Source: Limnomonas spitsbergensis (Eukaryota > Chlorophyta > Chlorophyceae > Chlamydomonadales). Taken from it: a stretch of 64,000 bases of DNA. Of the stretch, positions 41,950 through 53,559 are shown piece by piece (within the stretch, counting starts at the first letter, position 1; every line of letters begins with the position of its first letter). The notes beneath the pieces are model-generated. The model worked only from the letters and a program-made list of their open reading frames with translations, searched no databases and was not told where the DNA came from. Location: contig JAYJMM010000112.1 in NCBI GenBank assembly GCA_037349105.1, forward strand, positions 5,540,501-5,604,500. The letters are read 5' to 3'. Both the position numbers and the translations under genes were made by a program.

Positions 41950-42627
41950 TTGCTCTCATGCGGTTGTACATTCCTGTATCGCCTGCTTTGCATTGTGGAC
42001 AATCCATGTTGTACCTCTGACAAAGGGCTCTTGTCCTTGGAGTGCCAACGACGAATCACCCTATGAGGATCCCAGTCGCCCGCTTGAGCCATGATGAGCC
42101 CTGGGGATGGGTCCGACCCCTTACTAAGTGACAGGCCCCTTAGCAGGGTTGTAAAGTTTGTGAAGATTTGACAGTCCAACGGGGCATCACATTTGAATAT
42201 CTGATGCATGGGACTTGTGGCAGTAACGGTACAGGCACTAAATACGTTAGGACAGCGAGCAAAAACCAGTGACCCCCCGGGCAAGCAACCAACACACAAC
42301 CACCGACCAGTAGCGTGGGAATTTCTGCACCTCGGCCTTTTAAGGTCTGCCAGGAAAAACCTGTATACAAAGATACGGTTAATTTACGCAAACGACGGAG
42401 GGCATGCATGGACTTTGATGGGTTGGTCGAAGATGTTTTAAGAGCAGGGGGGGAGGGATTTTGGGTCAATTTTTGAGTTGCAGTGCCTACAGTGCCCCCC
42501 CCCCCCCACCAGCCCACCTTTGTAAGGTCGCCCCACGGCCTCCAAAGGATCGATTGAAACTGCACCTGGACCAGCCTAACACTTGTTTCAAGGTTACGAG
42601 TTCAGGAGGATGGACTTCCCAGGTGAC
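41950..42627 (+). repeat. Repeat R, copy 2
   Basis: Direct repeat of 31,788-32,684 without the 225-bp insertion. It starts TTGCTCTCATGCGG and ends CTTCCCAGGTGA, immediately before unrelated DNA. It contains a poly-C tract at about 42,496. Confidence 0.9.
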
Positions 42628-42821
42628 ACGCCCCTCACAACCCACATCCCTTGAAGGGTGAAATACTGCCCGGGGACCACGGACACAGTTTAATTTAACA
42701 TCAGCGAAGCAAACAAGGAAGCGGATTTGTTTCATTTCAGCTCTTTTGTTTTGATATAGAGGCTGCACCATTGGCAGGCCGTCAAAGATGACCGATTGGG
42801 ACCCAACCTGACCCGGCCTAT

Positions 42822-43100
42822 AGACAGGGCAGCTCAAGCAGAGCATTGATGACCGTCTGGCATATGAACAGGGCAGCCCAAGCAGAGCATGAGTAACCGT
42901 CTGGCATATGAACAGGGTAGCCCAAACAGAGCATGACCGTCTGGCATATGAACAGGGCAGTCCAAGCAGAGCATGACCGTCTGGCATATGAACAGGGCAG
43001 CCCACTCAAGCAGAGCATGACCGTCTAGCATATGAACAGGGCAGCCCAAGCAGAGCATGACCGTCTGGCCTATGAACATGGCAGCCCAAGCAGAACATGG
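42822..43100. repeat. 40-bp minisatellite, about seven units
   Basis: The unit is AGCAGAGCATGACCGTCTGG then CATATGAACAGGGCAGCCCA. Occasional insertions (GAT, GAGT, CTC) change unit length. Non-coding. Confidence 0.9.
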
Positions 43101-44090
43101 CTGGCAGCAGGATGTGTCCCATGGTTCCTGGTTATGAGTTGAGTAACCAAAGTGGTAACCAAGCAATGAAGTCGGCGAACGCGCGGTAACAAGAAACACA
43201 TAAATCAATTTGAATCGGGAGCATTTGAGCGCCTGCGGCGCGCTCTTCTCCAAAGACTCACCTGCTCCTGTTCACCAGTATTGATTCCAACACCACTTAC
43301 ACATACCCTGATGGCTGGCCACACCTAGGGCCTCATTAAGGACGACTGGGACAAGGCCCATCCCGGATTGGAATCGTGGGAAGCGGTCCTTGCAGCGGCA
43401 GCGCTGCCGATGCCAGCCAGCCACTCAGGAACAGAGACAGGTGCGAGAATGCAGGCACGTGAGCGGTGGGGGCACGCCGCACGCCGACAGCAGCGCTCCG
43501 GACGTCACCTGTCGCCGCCGCATCTGCTACCTAAGTATAAGGCAGGCTGCCACAGCTGCCGCCGTCGGTGACTGAGGCGGGCGCACCCGCGTGGTTGCGA
43601 CTAGGGATGCCGGCCGCTGGCGTGGTGGCACCCCTGCCGGCCGCTGGCTCCTTGGCCCTCCACCGGGTCCTCCCAGGTAGTTGCCCTCGTCTGCTTGCCT
43701 CAGAGAGACGGAGGGAATAGGCCACGCTCCGTCTTCAAAGGTGTCTGGCCAGAGCAACGCGGTCGAGGGCCCGTGGCGCCCGCCGCCGGCGCCGCCATGA
43801 TTACTTCAGCTACACGTCAGCTACTGCACAAAAACTTACAGCAGTTAAACTGACACAAGTTTGATTTTCTTTGTGATTCGGCTGCATGGCGGTTTTAGGT
43901 GTGACTTAGCTACAGGAGACTATATCTGGGGTTTGTGGTTAAGATTTGGGAGTTAGGGTTTAAGTTTAAGGATTGAAAGCTCAGAGTTTTAAAACTTTGG
44001 ACCCTTCAGCTATGCACACCACGGGCTGCGGTCCCTTCAGTGTGCAAACCATGGCCCTATGGCCCACAGGCTACCAGCAACCGGGTTTGG
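43101..44090. other. No supported gene
   Basis: GC-rich (43,380-43,800) then AT-richer with short TTAGGGTTTAAG-like repeats (43,930-43,980). No motif, splice pair or homologue is seen in this window. Confidence 0.35.
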
Positions 44091-44094
44091 TCCC

Positions 44095-44830
44095 AAAAAC
44101 ATAGCTGAGCTCTTAGTACGGCAATGGAAAAAAGAAAACCAAGACCAACCCGGCCATCAAGAATATGTACGGCTGCGATAGATGCTCACATGCCAAACCT
44201 CGCGAGGCAAGGATTTTATGACCCATGGATTACTTCAATGGGAGACCCCGTCAGAGGCCTAGTAAGTTTTGAAATGGAACCCATTAACCCGCAGATTGAC
44301 ATCCACCCGACTGGAGAATGCAAAATAGAGGTAAGGGGGATACAGGTATGGGACAAGGAAAGCGTAACGCAGACGCGTGAGACCGACATGGCATGTGTCT
44401 ATAAAGGCAATGGGAAATGCATATGCACGGTTACCTTAGACAGGCTGATAACCGTTAGACAGCCATATGAAAAGCAGAGCGCATAGACATGCATACAAAT
44501 ATAACCCCCCCTCCCTCCTTATTTGAGGAGGAAACAGTAGACTTGATCATCAGATACAAGCAAGGGACAAAGGCTCAGACCAAACAACAACGTGACCAAT
44601 GAAACATTCCAGACCCCCTCCGCTCTGTGATCGACTCCTATTTTAATACAGACAAGGAACGATTCGCAAGTCCACTTAATGTCAGAGGCCATAAAACCCG
44701 GTACTGGAGCTTGTACCAAAGTGATCAAGCCTTCGGGGCGGCTAGGGCGGCACAAACTGATGCATACAAACACAGGTGGACCGGTTACTCACATGTATTC
44801 CCCGACCACGACGATCCACGTGAAAACAAA
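44095..44830 (+). pseudogene. Second Dualen-like fragment, truncated by G-rich array
   Basis: Homologous to 39.0-39.7 kb of the larger element: EPINPQIDIH, TGECKIEVRG, DMACVYKGNGKC, then in a shifted frame FASPLNVRGHKTRYWSLYQ, FGA and HRWTGYSHVFPDHDDP. Amino-acid divergence from the 39 kb copy is substantial, so it represents another lineage rather than a recent duplicate. At about 44,830, within the methyltransferase-like block, it passes abruptly into the GGGGGCAGTA array. Confidence 0.75.
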
Positions 44831-45531
44831 GCTCTGGCCGGAGGCAGTAGGGGGACAGCAGGGGGACAGTAGGGGCGCAGCATGGAGACAGGAGGGGCGC
44901 AACATGGGGGCAGTAGGCAGACAAGCCAGAGGGGGGGAGGAGGGGCGCAGTAGGGGGGCAATAAGGGGGAAGCAGGGGGGCAGTAGGGGGACAGCAAGGG
45001 GGGCAGCATGGAGGCAGTAGGGGGGGAAGTAGAGGGGCAGTAGGGGGGCAGTAAGGGGGCAGCAGGGGTGCAGCGGGGGGGCAGGAGGGGGCAACTGGGG
45101 CGCAGTAGGGAGGCAGCAGGCGGACCGGAGGTGGGCAGCAAGGGGGCAGCAGGGGGGCAGTAGGGGGGAAATAGGGGGCAGTAGGGGGGCACTAGGAGGG
45201 CGTTAGGGGGGCAGCAGGGGGGCAGCAGGGGGCAGGAGGGGCGCAGCATGGGGGCAGTACGGGGGCAGCAGGAAGAAAATAGGGGGCGGTAGGGGGGCAG
45301 CATGCGGATAGGAGGGGGGCAGTAGGGGGCAGTTGGCAGAGAGTAGGGGGGAAATAGGGGGCAGTAATGGGGCAGAAGGGGGGCAATAGTAGGGCAGCAG
45401 GGGGGAAGTAGGGGGGAAGTAGGGGAGTAGCAGGCAGATAGGAGGGGGGCAGCATGGGGGCAGTAGGGGAGCAGCAGGCAGATAGGAGGGGGGCAGTAGG
45501 GGGCAGTAGGGGGGCGGCTGGGGGTTTTCAA
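44831..45531. repeat. G-rich array (GGGGGCAGTA-type)
   Basis: About 700 bp of GGGGGGCAGTAGGGGGCAGC and related 9-12 bp units, nearly free of C-runs on this strand. Repeated G4-G6 runs could form quadruplexes. The minus strand is open as Pro/Cys/Ala-rich text purely because of composition. The left end truncates the Dualen-like fragment. The left breakpoint of the 11.2-kb duplication (45,334) lies inside it. Confidence 0.9.
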
Positions 45532-46790
45532 CCGTTTATTAGGAGGCATTCAAGATAGTTTACTGTATTGCGTTGGGTGATATCGTGAAAGTTTCTCTTA
45601 CAATAACTGACATGAGCTGAAAGGCCGTGTTGTCTTGTTTTAAACGTGGATTTTCGGGGGGTCCCGACCAAGAGTACTCTAAAACGAGCAGAACATTATT
45701 TCATTTTAATTTATAATGTAATCTATGCAATGCAAGTTAATACTGTCGATTTGCTGTGCCTTCCCACATAATTATCGTTGTTTGGGGTTGAGGGAGCCAT
45801 ACATATATTAGTTATCGGTTGTCATAGCCAGTTTTCAGTCAGTAATTAAGGGTTTAAGTCGATAATATGTCACGAGGGCAGCATAGAAATAAACTGTATT
45901 TTTTAACCCAAGGAAGGGCACATCAAATATACTCTATCTTTCTATAAATTTACTGACCCCTACATAAATAACTCCCGAGACAAGCAGAGTACGTACGCTG
46001 CCAAGGCTTAACTAGCTAGCATCATCCTTGTTTGATGGTTTAGGCCCTGAGCTGCACTGTTCCACTAACCCGCACGCCCCTAGGAGAGGTATTTATTTTT
46101 CTTTATTGTCACCCTCATCATGGTTTGGGTAGGTGGAGTGGCAAGGGCACCAATAGGCTAGTATGCTTATTTCTGGCTCGGAGCCACTAAGTACAAGGGA
46201 GCCACCATATTTGTCTCCTACTGTCCCCCACAGAAATGCCACCATGCGTACCAGGTACAACATGCATGCCCCAGCGGCCGGCAAAGAACCCCCACAGGGA
46301 CTGTACCATGCGGTGGTACAAGTTCTAGAGAAGAAGAACAGATTTCGGTGATGCACCCTACATGTGTCGCACAACAAATTATGGACTACCAACAAACCTG
46401 TCAGAGGGAAGCTAAGCTTGTCTGACCTGGAATACTTTTTTGAATTGTTTGCCTTGGACAGCTTGAAAAGCACCTCTGTCGTTGCATTCTGCTTGGGCTT
46501 TTCGTGCCAGATTAGATCTTGCAAACCCCGGATGTGAAGAGCCTTGGGGAGAAGCTCGAAGATCCAGTTGTGGAGTTATAAACCCAGCTTGATTCCTTGT
46601 GCATTTGGTCAGTGGTTAAGGTCGGACCACTTGATTGTGAAAACAAAAGTGTAAACAGAAGTGGATCGGCTAGATCGGCGGATCAGTGATCAATGGATTG
46701 CTGAGGCCGAGATTTCAGTGGCCCAGAACTGTGTGCAGGCAAGACAGTCTGAGCAGCGGCGTGACGTGCGCCAAGGAGATCCGCAGGAGT
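45532..46790. other. AT-rich flank, no gene supported
   Basis: AT-rich DNA after the G-rich array, present again at 56,779-58,037. Contains repeat D copy 3. A 143-codon minus stretch (46,093-46,524) is identical in both copies except for one residue, but the duplication is too recent for that to indicate selection. Confidence 0.4.
46042..46100 (+). repeat. Dispersed repeat D, copy 3
   Basis: GAGCTGCACTGTTCCACTAA then CCCGCACGCCCCTAGGAGAG and a TTTATTTTTCTTT tail, resembling 41,857-41,949. Duplicated at 57,289-57,347 as part of the large duplication. Confidence 0.45.
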
Positions 46791-46795
46791 TAAGC

Positions 46796-47050
46796 GGATC
46801 GCTGTGAAGGATCCAGTGAAGGATCGCTGTGCAGGTCACTGTCTAGGATCGCTGTCCAGGATCGCCCGGTAGCTGGCATCAGCCGCACCCGATCGCTGTG
46901 AAGGATCGCTGTCCAGGATCGCTGTGAAGGATCCAGTGAAGGATCGTTGTGCAGGTCACTGTCCAGGATCGATGTGAAGGATCGCTGTCCAGAATCGCCC
47001 GGTAGCTGGCACAGCCACACCCGATCGCTGTGAAGGATCGCAGTGAAAGC
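46796..47050. repeat. GATCGCTGTGAAG tandem cluster
   Basis: AAGGATCGCTGTCCAGGATC-type units of 16-18 bp, arranged as two longer blocks (46,796-46,900 and 46,917-47,035) that share CGCCCGGTAGCTGGCA. Copied at 58,043-58,297. It lies just upstream of module A and could be leader DNA. Confidence 0.8.
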
Positions 47051-47199
47051 TGGGAGAAAGTTGGGAGAAAGAAAGCTGGTACGGGCGAAGGAGAATTCCG
47101 CCTAGCACCAGATCTTGTTGAGCAAATAGAAAGAGTCGGATTGCCTGTCCTTGAGCTATAATTGCCTGTCAACCAGACCTGTCTAGCAAGCCCTCAGAA

Positions 47200-48530
47200 A
47201 GGCAGGGCCTGGACTCAGAGCAGCAGATGGCGCTTGAGGGAGAAGCGATGCGTATTTCCCGCGGGCTAGCAGGGATCAAGAATCCCGCAGCTTGGGGTGC
47301 AAGGTGCCCAGTGCAGATCAAGCTTGGCCTTAGGACGTTGGGCAGGCTGATGGCACTGTGGGCGCTGAAGTGTCGCACAAAGGGATCGGCCGAGGTGGGC
47401 CAGTGCCCCAATCAACCCTGAATATTCCAAGGCAAGGCCTGGAATATGCGCAGTGGTTGAGACAAGGAGGAAGAACCCCTGAGCTGACATTGGACCCGGC
47501 CGCTGAGGTGTCGCAGACCAGTGGCGCAGATCGGGACAGTGGTCCAGAAAGCGCACCATAGCAGGACTTGCCCAGTGGGGCAGGGGCTGCGCGACGAGTC
47601 AAGAATGAGCCCGATCACGGTGATCAAGGGGCAGGCGCCTCTGCAGCCCCAGAGGGGGCAGCAGAGTGCGGGGGAGCCAGAGACCTAGGCAGTGGGCCAT
47701 AATACGCGACGCAGAAGAGGCTGCTGAGAGTGGCAAGTGCTGCGCAGTGCGTTAAAAAGGAGAACGGGACGATGCCCCGTGGTGGAAGTCAGGTGATCAG
47801 GAAACCTGCAGATCTGCAAGCGGTGGGTGGAGCAAAAGCCGCCACTGCGGAATGGCCCCCAGTAAAAAAGAAGGAGGATCTGGCTCAGCCAATAGGGTGG
47901 AACAGGCTAGGGCAGTGGGCCACTGGAGTGTGGAAAAGTGTGTGTGACGCAGAGCAGGCGGGGTTAAGCAGTCTGGCTGTGCCCCAGCAGCGCGCACCCT
48001 TGGAGGCACTGACCAGGTGTATGGAGCAGCCAGGTAATCAGGTGTCCCCCAACGGCTGGTCCATGTTTGATATCCTCAGCAGTGACAGTGAGCCAAGTCC
48101 AAGGGACCAACATCAGGCCCGGGGGAGGGCCTTTCTACCCAGGCGGGATAGCCCGGTAGCTAGCGAGCAGCTGCACCTGATCAGGTGTTTTCAGGCAGGA
48201 AGTGCCTGTCCACCCATGCGGGATAGCCCGGTAGCTAGCAAGCAGCTGCACCTGATCAGCTGTCTTCCGGAAGGAAGTGCCTGTCCACCCAGGCGGGATA
48301 GCCCGGTAGGTAGGGAACAGCTGCACCTGATCAGCTGTGATCTGGCAGGAAGGGCTGAGCACAAGCCTGGCCCGCGCAGGTCAAGCGAGGCTGAGAATTA
48401 TTTGGGGTCGCCCCAGAGCAGGATAAACATGATCAGGAGGATCAAACTGTGGTGGCTGGTGGCTGCGAGCCAGGCCAACTGCAGATGCAGGCGCCGCGGA
48501 TGTGCTTGCATAGGGAGCCAGCCCCTGTGA
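47200..48530 (+). pseudogene. PIGW/GIGRGG module A, decayed
   Basis: Read across frames it parallels module B at 52.6-53.7 kb. GEAMRISRGLAG with PAAWGARCPVQ corresponds to EEAMRIVVKLAG with PAAGARRVPVQ. ADGTVGAEVSHKGIGRGGPV corresponds to ADDTVRVQVTQKGIGRGGPV. TPELTLDPAAEVSQ corresponds to TPELILDPAAEVSQ. A frame change separates the first two blocks and a TAG (47,559) follows the third. From 47,730 a 266-codon frame adds AQPIGWNRLGQWATGVWKSV, matching PIGW..LQW..LW..VC of the other copies. It then has SMFDILSSDSEPSP and three 25-residue repeats before running into the 87-bp array in a non-coding phase. Function unknown. Confidence 0.6.
48140..48350 (+). repeat. 75-bp tandem repeat, three units
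   Basis: The unit encodes RDSPVASEQLHLISC and a variable tail of about 10 residues (CGGGATAGCCCGGTAGCTAG, GAGCAGCTGCACCTGATCAG). The third unit is degenerate. In the second duplication copy (59,388-59,600) a TGA has appeared after the first unit. Confidence 0.85.
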
Positions 48531-51500
48531 CACCTGTGGTGGCCGGTGGCTGCGAGCCAGACCGACTGCAGGTGCAGGCGTCGCGGCTGTGCTTGCAGAG
48601 GGAGGCAGCTCACGTGACACTTGCGGTGGCTGGTGGCTGCGAGCCAGGCCAACTGCAGGTGCAGGCGCCGCGGCTGTGCTTGCAGAGGGAGGCAGCTCAT
48701 GTGACACCTGTGGTGGCTGGTGGCTGCGAGCCAGGCCAACTGCAGGTGCAGGCGCCGCGGCTGTGCCCGCAGAGGGAGCCAGCCCCTGTGACACATGTGG
48801 TGGCCGGTGGCTGCGAGCCAGGCCAACTGCAGGTGCAGGCGCCGCGGCTGTGCTTGCAGAGGGAGCCAGCCCCTGTGACACCTGTGGTGGCTGGTGGCTG
48901 CGAACCAGGCCAACTGCAGGTGCAGGCGCCGCGGCTGTGCTTGCAGAGGGAGCCAGCCCCTGTGACACATGTGGTGGCTGGTGGCTGCGAGCCAGGCCGA
49001 CTGCAGGTGCAGGCGCCGCGGCTGTTCTTGCAGAGGGAGCCAGCTCTTGTGACACTTGTGGTGGCTGGTGGCTGCGAGCCAGGTCAACTGCAGGTGCAGG
49101 CGCCGCTGCTGTGCTTGCAGAGGGAGCCAGCTCATGTGACACCTGTGGTGGCCGGTGGCTGCGAGCCAGGCCAACTGCAGGTGCAGGCGTCGCGGCTGTG
49201 CTTGCAGAGGGGGCCAGCTCTTGTGACACCTGTGGTGGCTGGTGGCTGCGAGCCAGGCCAACTGCAGGTGCAGGCGCCGCGGCTGTGCTTGCATAGGGAG
49301 CCAGCCCCTGTGACACCCGTGGTGGCCGGTGGCTGCGAGCTAAGCCAACTGCAGGTGCAGGCGCCGCGGCTGTGCTTGCAGAGGGAGCCAGCCCTTGTGA
49401 CACCTGTGGTGGCCGGTGGCTGCGAGCTAAGCCAACTGCAGGTGCAGGCGCCGCGGCTGTGCTTGCAGAGGGAGCCAGCTCTTGTGACACCTGTGGTGGC
49501 TGGTTGCTGCGAGCCAGGCCAACTGCAGGTGCAGGCGCCGCGGCTGTGCTTGCAGAGGGGGGCAGCCCATGTGACACCTGTGGTGGCTGGTGGCTGCGAG
49601 CCAGGCCAACTGCAGGTGCAGGCGCCGCGGCTGTGCTTGCATAGGGAGCCAGCCCCTGTGAAACCCGTGGTGGCCGGTGGCTGCGAGCCAGGCCAACTGC
49701 AGGTGCAGGCGCCGCGGCTGTGCTTGCATAGGGAGCCAGCCCCAGTGACACATGTGGTGGCTGGTGGCTGCGAGCAAAGCCAACTGCAGGTGCAGGCGTC
49801 GCGGCTGTGCCTGCAGAGGGGGTCAGCTCTTGTAACACCAGTGGTGGCTGGTGGCTGCGAGCCAGGCCAACTGCAGGTGCAGGCGCCTCGGCTGTGCTTG
49901 CAGAGGGAGCCAGCCCATGTGACACTTGTGGTGGCTGGTGGATGCGACCCGGGCCAACTGCAGGTGCAGGCGCCGCGGATGTGCTTGCAGAGGGAGCCAG
50001 CCCCTGTGACACCTGTGGTGGCTGGTGGCTGCGAACCAGGCCAACTGCAGGTGCAGGCGCCGCGGCTGTGCTTGCAGAGGGAGCCAGCTCTTGTGACACC
50101 TGTGGTGGCTGGTGGCTGCGAGCCAGGCCAACTGCAGGTGCATGCGCCGCGGCTGTGCTTGCATAGGGAGCCAGCCCCTGTGACACCCGTGGTGGCTGGT
50201 GGCTGCGAGCCAGGCCAACTGCAGGTGCAGGCGCCGCGGCTGTGCTTGCAGAGGGAGCCAGCCCATGTGACACCTGTGGTGGCCGGTGGCTGCGAGCCAG
50301 GCCAACTGCAGGTGCAGGCGCCGCGGCTGTGCTTGCAGAGGGGGCCAGCCCATGTGACACATGTGGTGGCTGGTGGCTGCGAGCCAGGCCAGCTGCAGGT
50401 GCAGGCGCCGTGGCTGTGCTTGCAGAGGGAGCCAGCCCATGTGACACATGTGGTGGCCGGTGGCTGCGAGCAAAGCCAACTGCAGGTGCAGGCGCCGCGG
50501 CTGTGCTTGCAGAGGGAGGCAGCCCCTGTGACACATGTGGTGGCCGGTGGCTGCGAGCCAGGTCAACTGCAGGTGCAGGCGCCGCGGCTGTGCTTGCATA
50601 GGGAGCCAGCCCATGTGACACCTTTGGTGGCTGGTGGCTGCGAGCCAGGCCAACTGCAGGTGCAGGCGCCGCGGCTGTGCTTGCAGAGGGAGCCAGCCCC
50701 TGTGACACATGTGGTGGCTGGTGGCTGCGAGCCAGGCCAGCTGCAGGTGCAGGCGCCGCGGCTATGCTTGCATAGGGAGCCAGCTCTTGTGACACTTGTG
50801 GTGGCTGGTGGCTGCGAGCCAGGCCAACTGCAGGTGCAGGCGCCGCGGCTGTGCTTGCAGAGGGAGCCAGCCCATGTGACACATGTGGTGGCCGGTGGCT
50901 GCGAGCCAGGCCAACTGCATGTGCAGGCGCCTCGGCTGTGCTTGCAGAGGGGGCCAGCTCTTGTGACACCTGTGGTGGCTGGTGGCTGCGAGCCAGGCCA
51001 ACTGCAGGTGCAGGCGCCGCGGCTGTGCTTGCAGAGGGAGCCAGGCCCTGTGACACATGTGGTGGCTGGTGGCTGCGAGCCAGGCCAACTGCAGGTGCAG
51101 GCGCCGCGGCTGTGCTTGCAGAGGGGGGCAGCCCATGTGACACCTGTGGTGGCTGGTGGCTGCGAGCCAGGCCAACTGCAGGTGCAGGCGCCGCGGCTGT
51201 GCTTGCATAGGGAGCCAGCTCTTGTGACACATGTGGTGGCTGGTGGCTGCGAGCCAGGCCGACTGCAGGTGCAGGCGCCGTAGCTGTGCTTGTGGAGGGA
51301 GGCAGCCCCTGTGACACCTGTGGTGGCCGGTGGATGCGAGCCGGGCCAACTGCATTCGTGGGAGCAGAAGGTGAACCAGCAGGTGGCCGAGGAACCAGCA
51401 GGATCAAGGGAGATTGATGACCACGTGCACAGGCAGGCGCCGGTGCTGGTGCAGATGCACCAGCCAGAAGAGGATGGGCCTGTCACACCACCGGTGGCAG

Positions 51501-53311
51501 CAGCTCCAGGAGGGGGCCAGTTGCGAACACCGGAACCAGGGGCGGCCCGGCAGGCCATCATATGGCTGGGGGCGCCCAAGGGTGTGGCAGGTGTGCCTGC
51601 ATCTGCCGACGGCCCTAGCCAGTCCCAGGTCGAGGCCTCAGGACTGAAGGGGGGCCAGGCAGGCAACCTGCCAGAGGGGTTGGCCGTGCATGGTCCAACT
51701 GAAGGGTCAAGGCAAGCGATCCTAGGCACAAGGGAAACAAGCCCAACCAGCCAGGGCAGTGCCCATGGGGAACCCAGAGGACACTCACCCAAGCTTGTTG
51801 CGACAGAGAACCATGAGGGGTTAATGGAGCTGGATATCTCCATACCCGTGCTGAGGGAAAAGATGAACTGGTACCGGCAGAAGCTCAAAGGAATGGCCAG
51901 GCAACTGTGGATGGCCAGGCAGCCAGGGATGGCCTGGCAGAGGAGAATGATTAGGCAGCTGAGGATGATGAAGCGTCGCTTGGCAAAGAAACTGCAGACG
52001 CTGCTGCCACAAGGCGAGGAGGAAGAAGAGCAGCAGCTGCAGCACACAGCCATGGTTGCGTGGCACGTGGCACTACCCAGTGGGCACAGGGCTGAGCTGG
52101 CCGGCCACGAGGTGAAAGAAGAAGCACAGCCACAGTTGCAGCAGGGGTGCGCGCCCAGATTTCCCAGGCAGGAGGGCTTCCGCTCAGCAGAGCAGTGTGG
52201 GCCAGTGGGTCAAGCCAGCCCTAGCCTGAGTCTCGGCCCAGACGGCTACAGCAGGTCCAGCCAGGCAGTGGCAGGCAGGGCAGCTGACAGTGACGTGGAA
52301 GCAGCTAGGAGCAGCAGGTCTCCGGTGCCAGCACCCGTGAACGACAGCAGCAGCAGGAATGTGTGCCTGGTAGCAATCCATGCTGCGGTGCCTGCAGATG
52401 TGGAGCTGGCCAGGCTCTGGGAGGATCGCGCAACAGGTGCCCGTCAGCAGCCGATGGACATCCGCAATGCCATGCGTCAGGCCATGAGGCGTAACACCGG
52501 AGGAGTATGTATGTTCTGCGGGTTCGAGTGCGAGCACAGCGACAGGGCATGTGAGCACCTCATGGATGCCAACATCCAGAGGGGGCTGGAGCCGGGTGAG
52601 GACCCGGCTGAGGCCAGTGATGCAGTGATTGCAGAGGAAGCAATGCGGATTGTGGTGAAGCTGGCCGGGCCAGCGGATCCGGCCGCAGGCGCGCGCAGGG
52701 TGCCAGTGCAAGACCGCTCCCTGTCCGCGGAGGAAGGGAAGCTGGCTGATGACACGGTGCGTGTCCAAGTGACACAAAAAGGAATTGGCCGAGGGGGCCC
52801 GGTGCCCGCGGATCCCAGGAAGGGCCTGGAAGCTGAGCAATGGCCGGCGCAAGGGGGAGGAACCCCAGAGCTGATCTTGGATCCAGCAGCTGAGGTATCC
52901 CAGAGCGGTGATACGGGGCGGGACTGTGGTCCTGACGCCGCTGTGCAGCAGAATCTGCCCAGGGGGGCAAGGACTGCGCAGCGGGTCAAGGAGGAGTCCA
53001 GCCAAAGTGACCAAAGGGCGGATGTTGCCGCATGCCCAGAGGGGCTTGAAGGCCGTGACAAGGTCAGGGCAGGCGAGCCGCTGGTTAAAGCAGAGGTGAG
53101 TATGGCCAGGCGCGGACCTGCAGAGGTCAAGCGCGAGGGGGCAGGAGCCAAACCAGCGATGGCCGGGCAGGTTTCGCAGGAGAGCGATGAACCGCGGATC
53201 CAGAGCAAAAGGGCGGCTGAGCCGGTGGGAAAGCCATGGGCTGACCTGATGTCGGAAGAAGAGCTGTCAGATCCCATTCCAGAGGTGCAAGTGCAAAAGG
53301 GCCGCAACTGA
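48395..53311 (+). CDS. 29-residue repeat protein leading into module B; TAG inside
   Basis: One plus frame is open from after a TGA (48,392) to 51,283 and again from 51,284 to TGA 53,311. The only interruption is a TAG where every other unit has CGG. The first part is about 33 units of RLCLQREPAPVTPVVAGG then CEPGQLQVQAP. Just past the array a degenerate unit, DGPVTPPVAAAPGGGQLRTP (about 51,475), is still in this frame, supporting it as the ancestral coding frame. Module B follows. It has CMFCGFECEHSDRACEHLMD (a possible Cys/His finger), EPGEDPAEASDAVIAEEAMR, DDTVRVQVTQKGIGRGGPVP and TPELILDPAAEVSQ, then an acidic end. It is homologous to the 14 kb ORF. No start codon is apparent at the 5' side, so it may be joined by splicing to module A. 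Function unknown. Confidence 0.5.
48449..51355. repeat. 87-bp minisatellite, array 1 (about 33 units)
   Basis: The unit contains GGTGGCTGGTGGCTGCGAGC, CAGGCCAACTGCAGGTGCAG, GCGCCGCGGCTGTGCTTGCA and GAGGGAGCCAGCCCCTGTGA. Period 87 bp, a multiple of three, so several frames on both strands are open. Variation is concentrated at a few sites (CAG/CAT, GCC/GGC, CCTGTG/CATGTG). Confidence 0.95.
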
Positions 53312-53559
53312 GGGCATGGCTGCATCCGAGGAGGCAGCTGAGGCCGCGCCGCACTCCAGTCAGGAGGGTGGTAGGGTCCACGGTGTATGGAACACTCCTG
53401 TCCAGGTTTCCCCCCAGTGTGGGCAGGCATGTGCAGAGATCCAAGGAGGAATTTAGCGGCCAAGTGAAGAGAGGCAGCAACCGAGGGGGCTGCATGTGTT
53501 GATTTTTCAACAATCCAGCGTGGGCACAGGAGGATGGCCCCAGAGAGTCAGAGCAATCC

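Noticed and set aside
31788..42627. LTR retrotransposon with repeat R as LTRs
   Set aside because: The enclosed element has LINE-type RT, APE and REL motifs, no integrase or protease, and R does not show TG...CA ends.
44785..45549. 254-codon Pro/Cys-rich minus frame in the G-rich array
   Set aside because: Pure compositional openness of CCCC-rich DNA; it starts and ends with the array.
46093..46524. 143-codon minus frame conserved in both duplication copies
   Set aside because: The duplication is so recent that conservation carries no information, and no motif is seen.
48381..51407. 1,008-codon minus-strand frame across the 87-bp array (and the similar one at 59.4-61.8 kb)
   Set aside because: Same reason. 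The degenerate unit outside the array and the link to module B support the plus frame instead.
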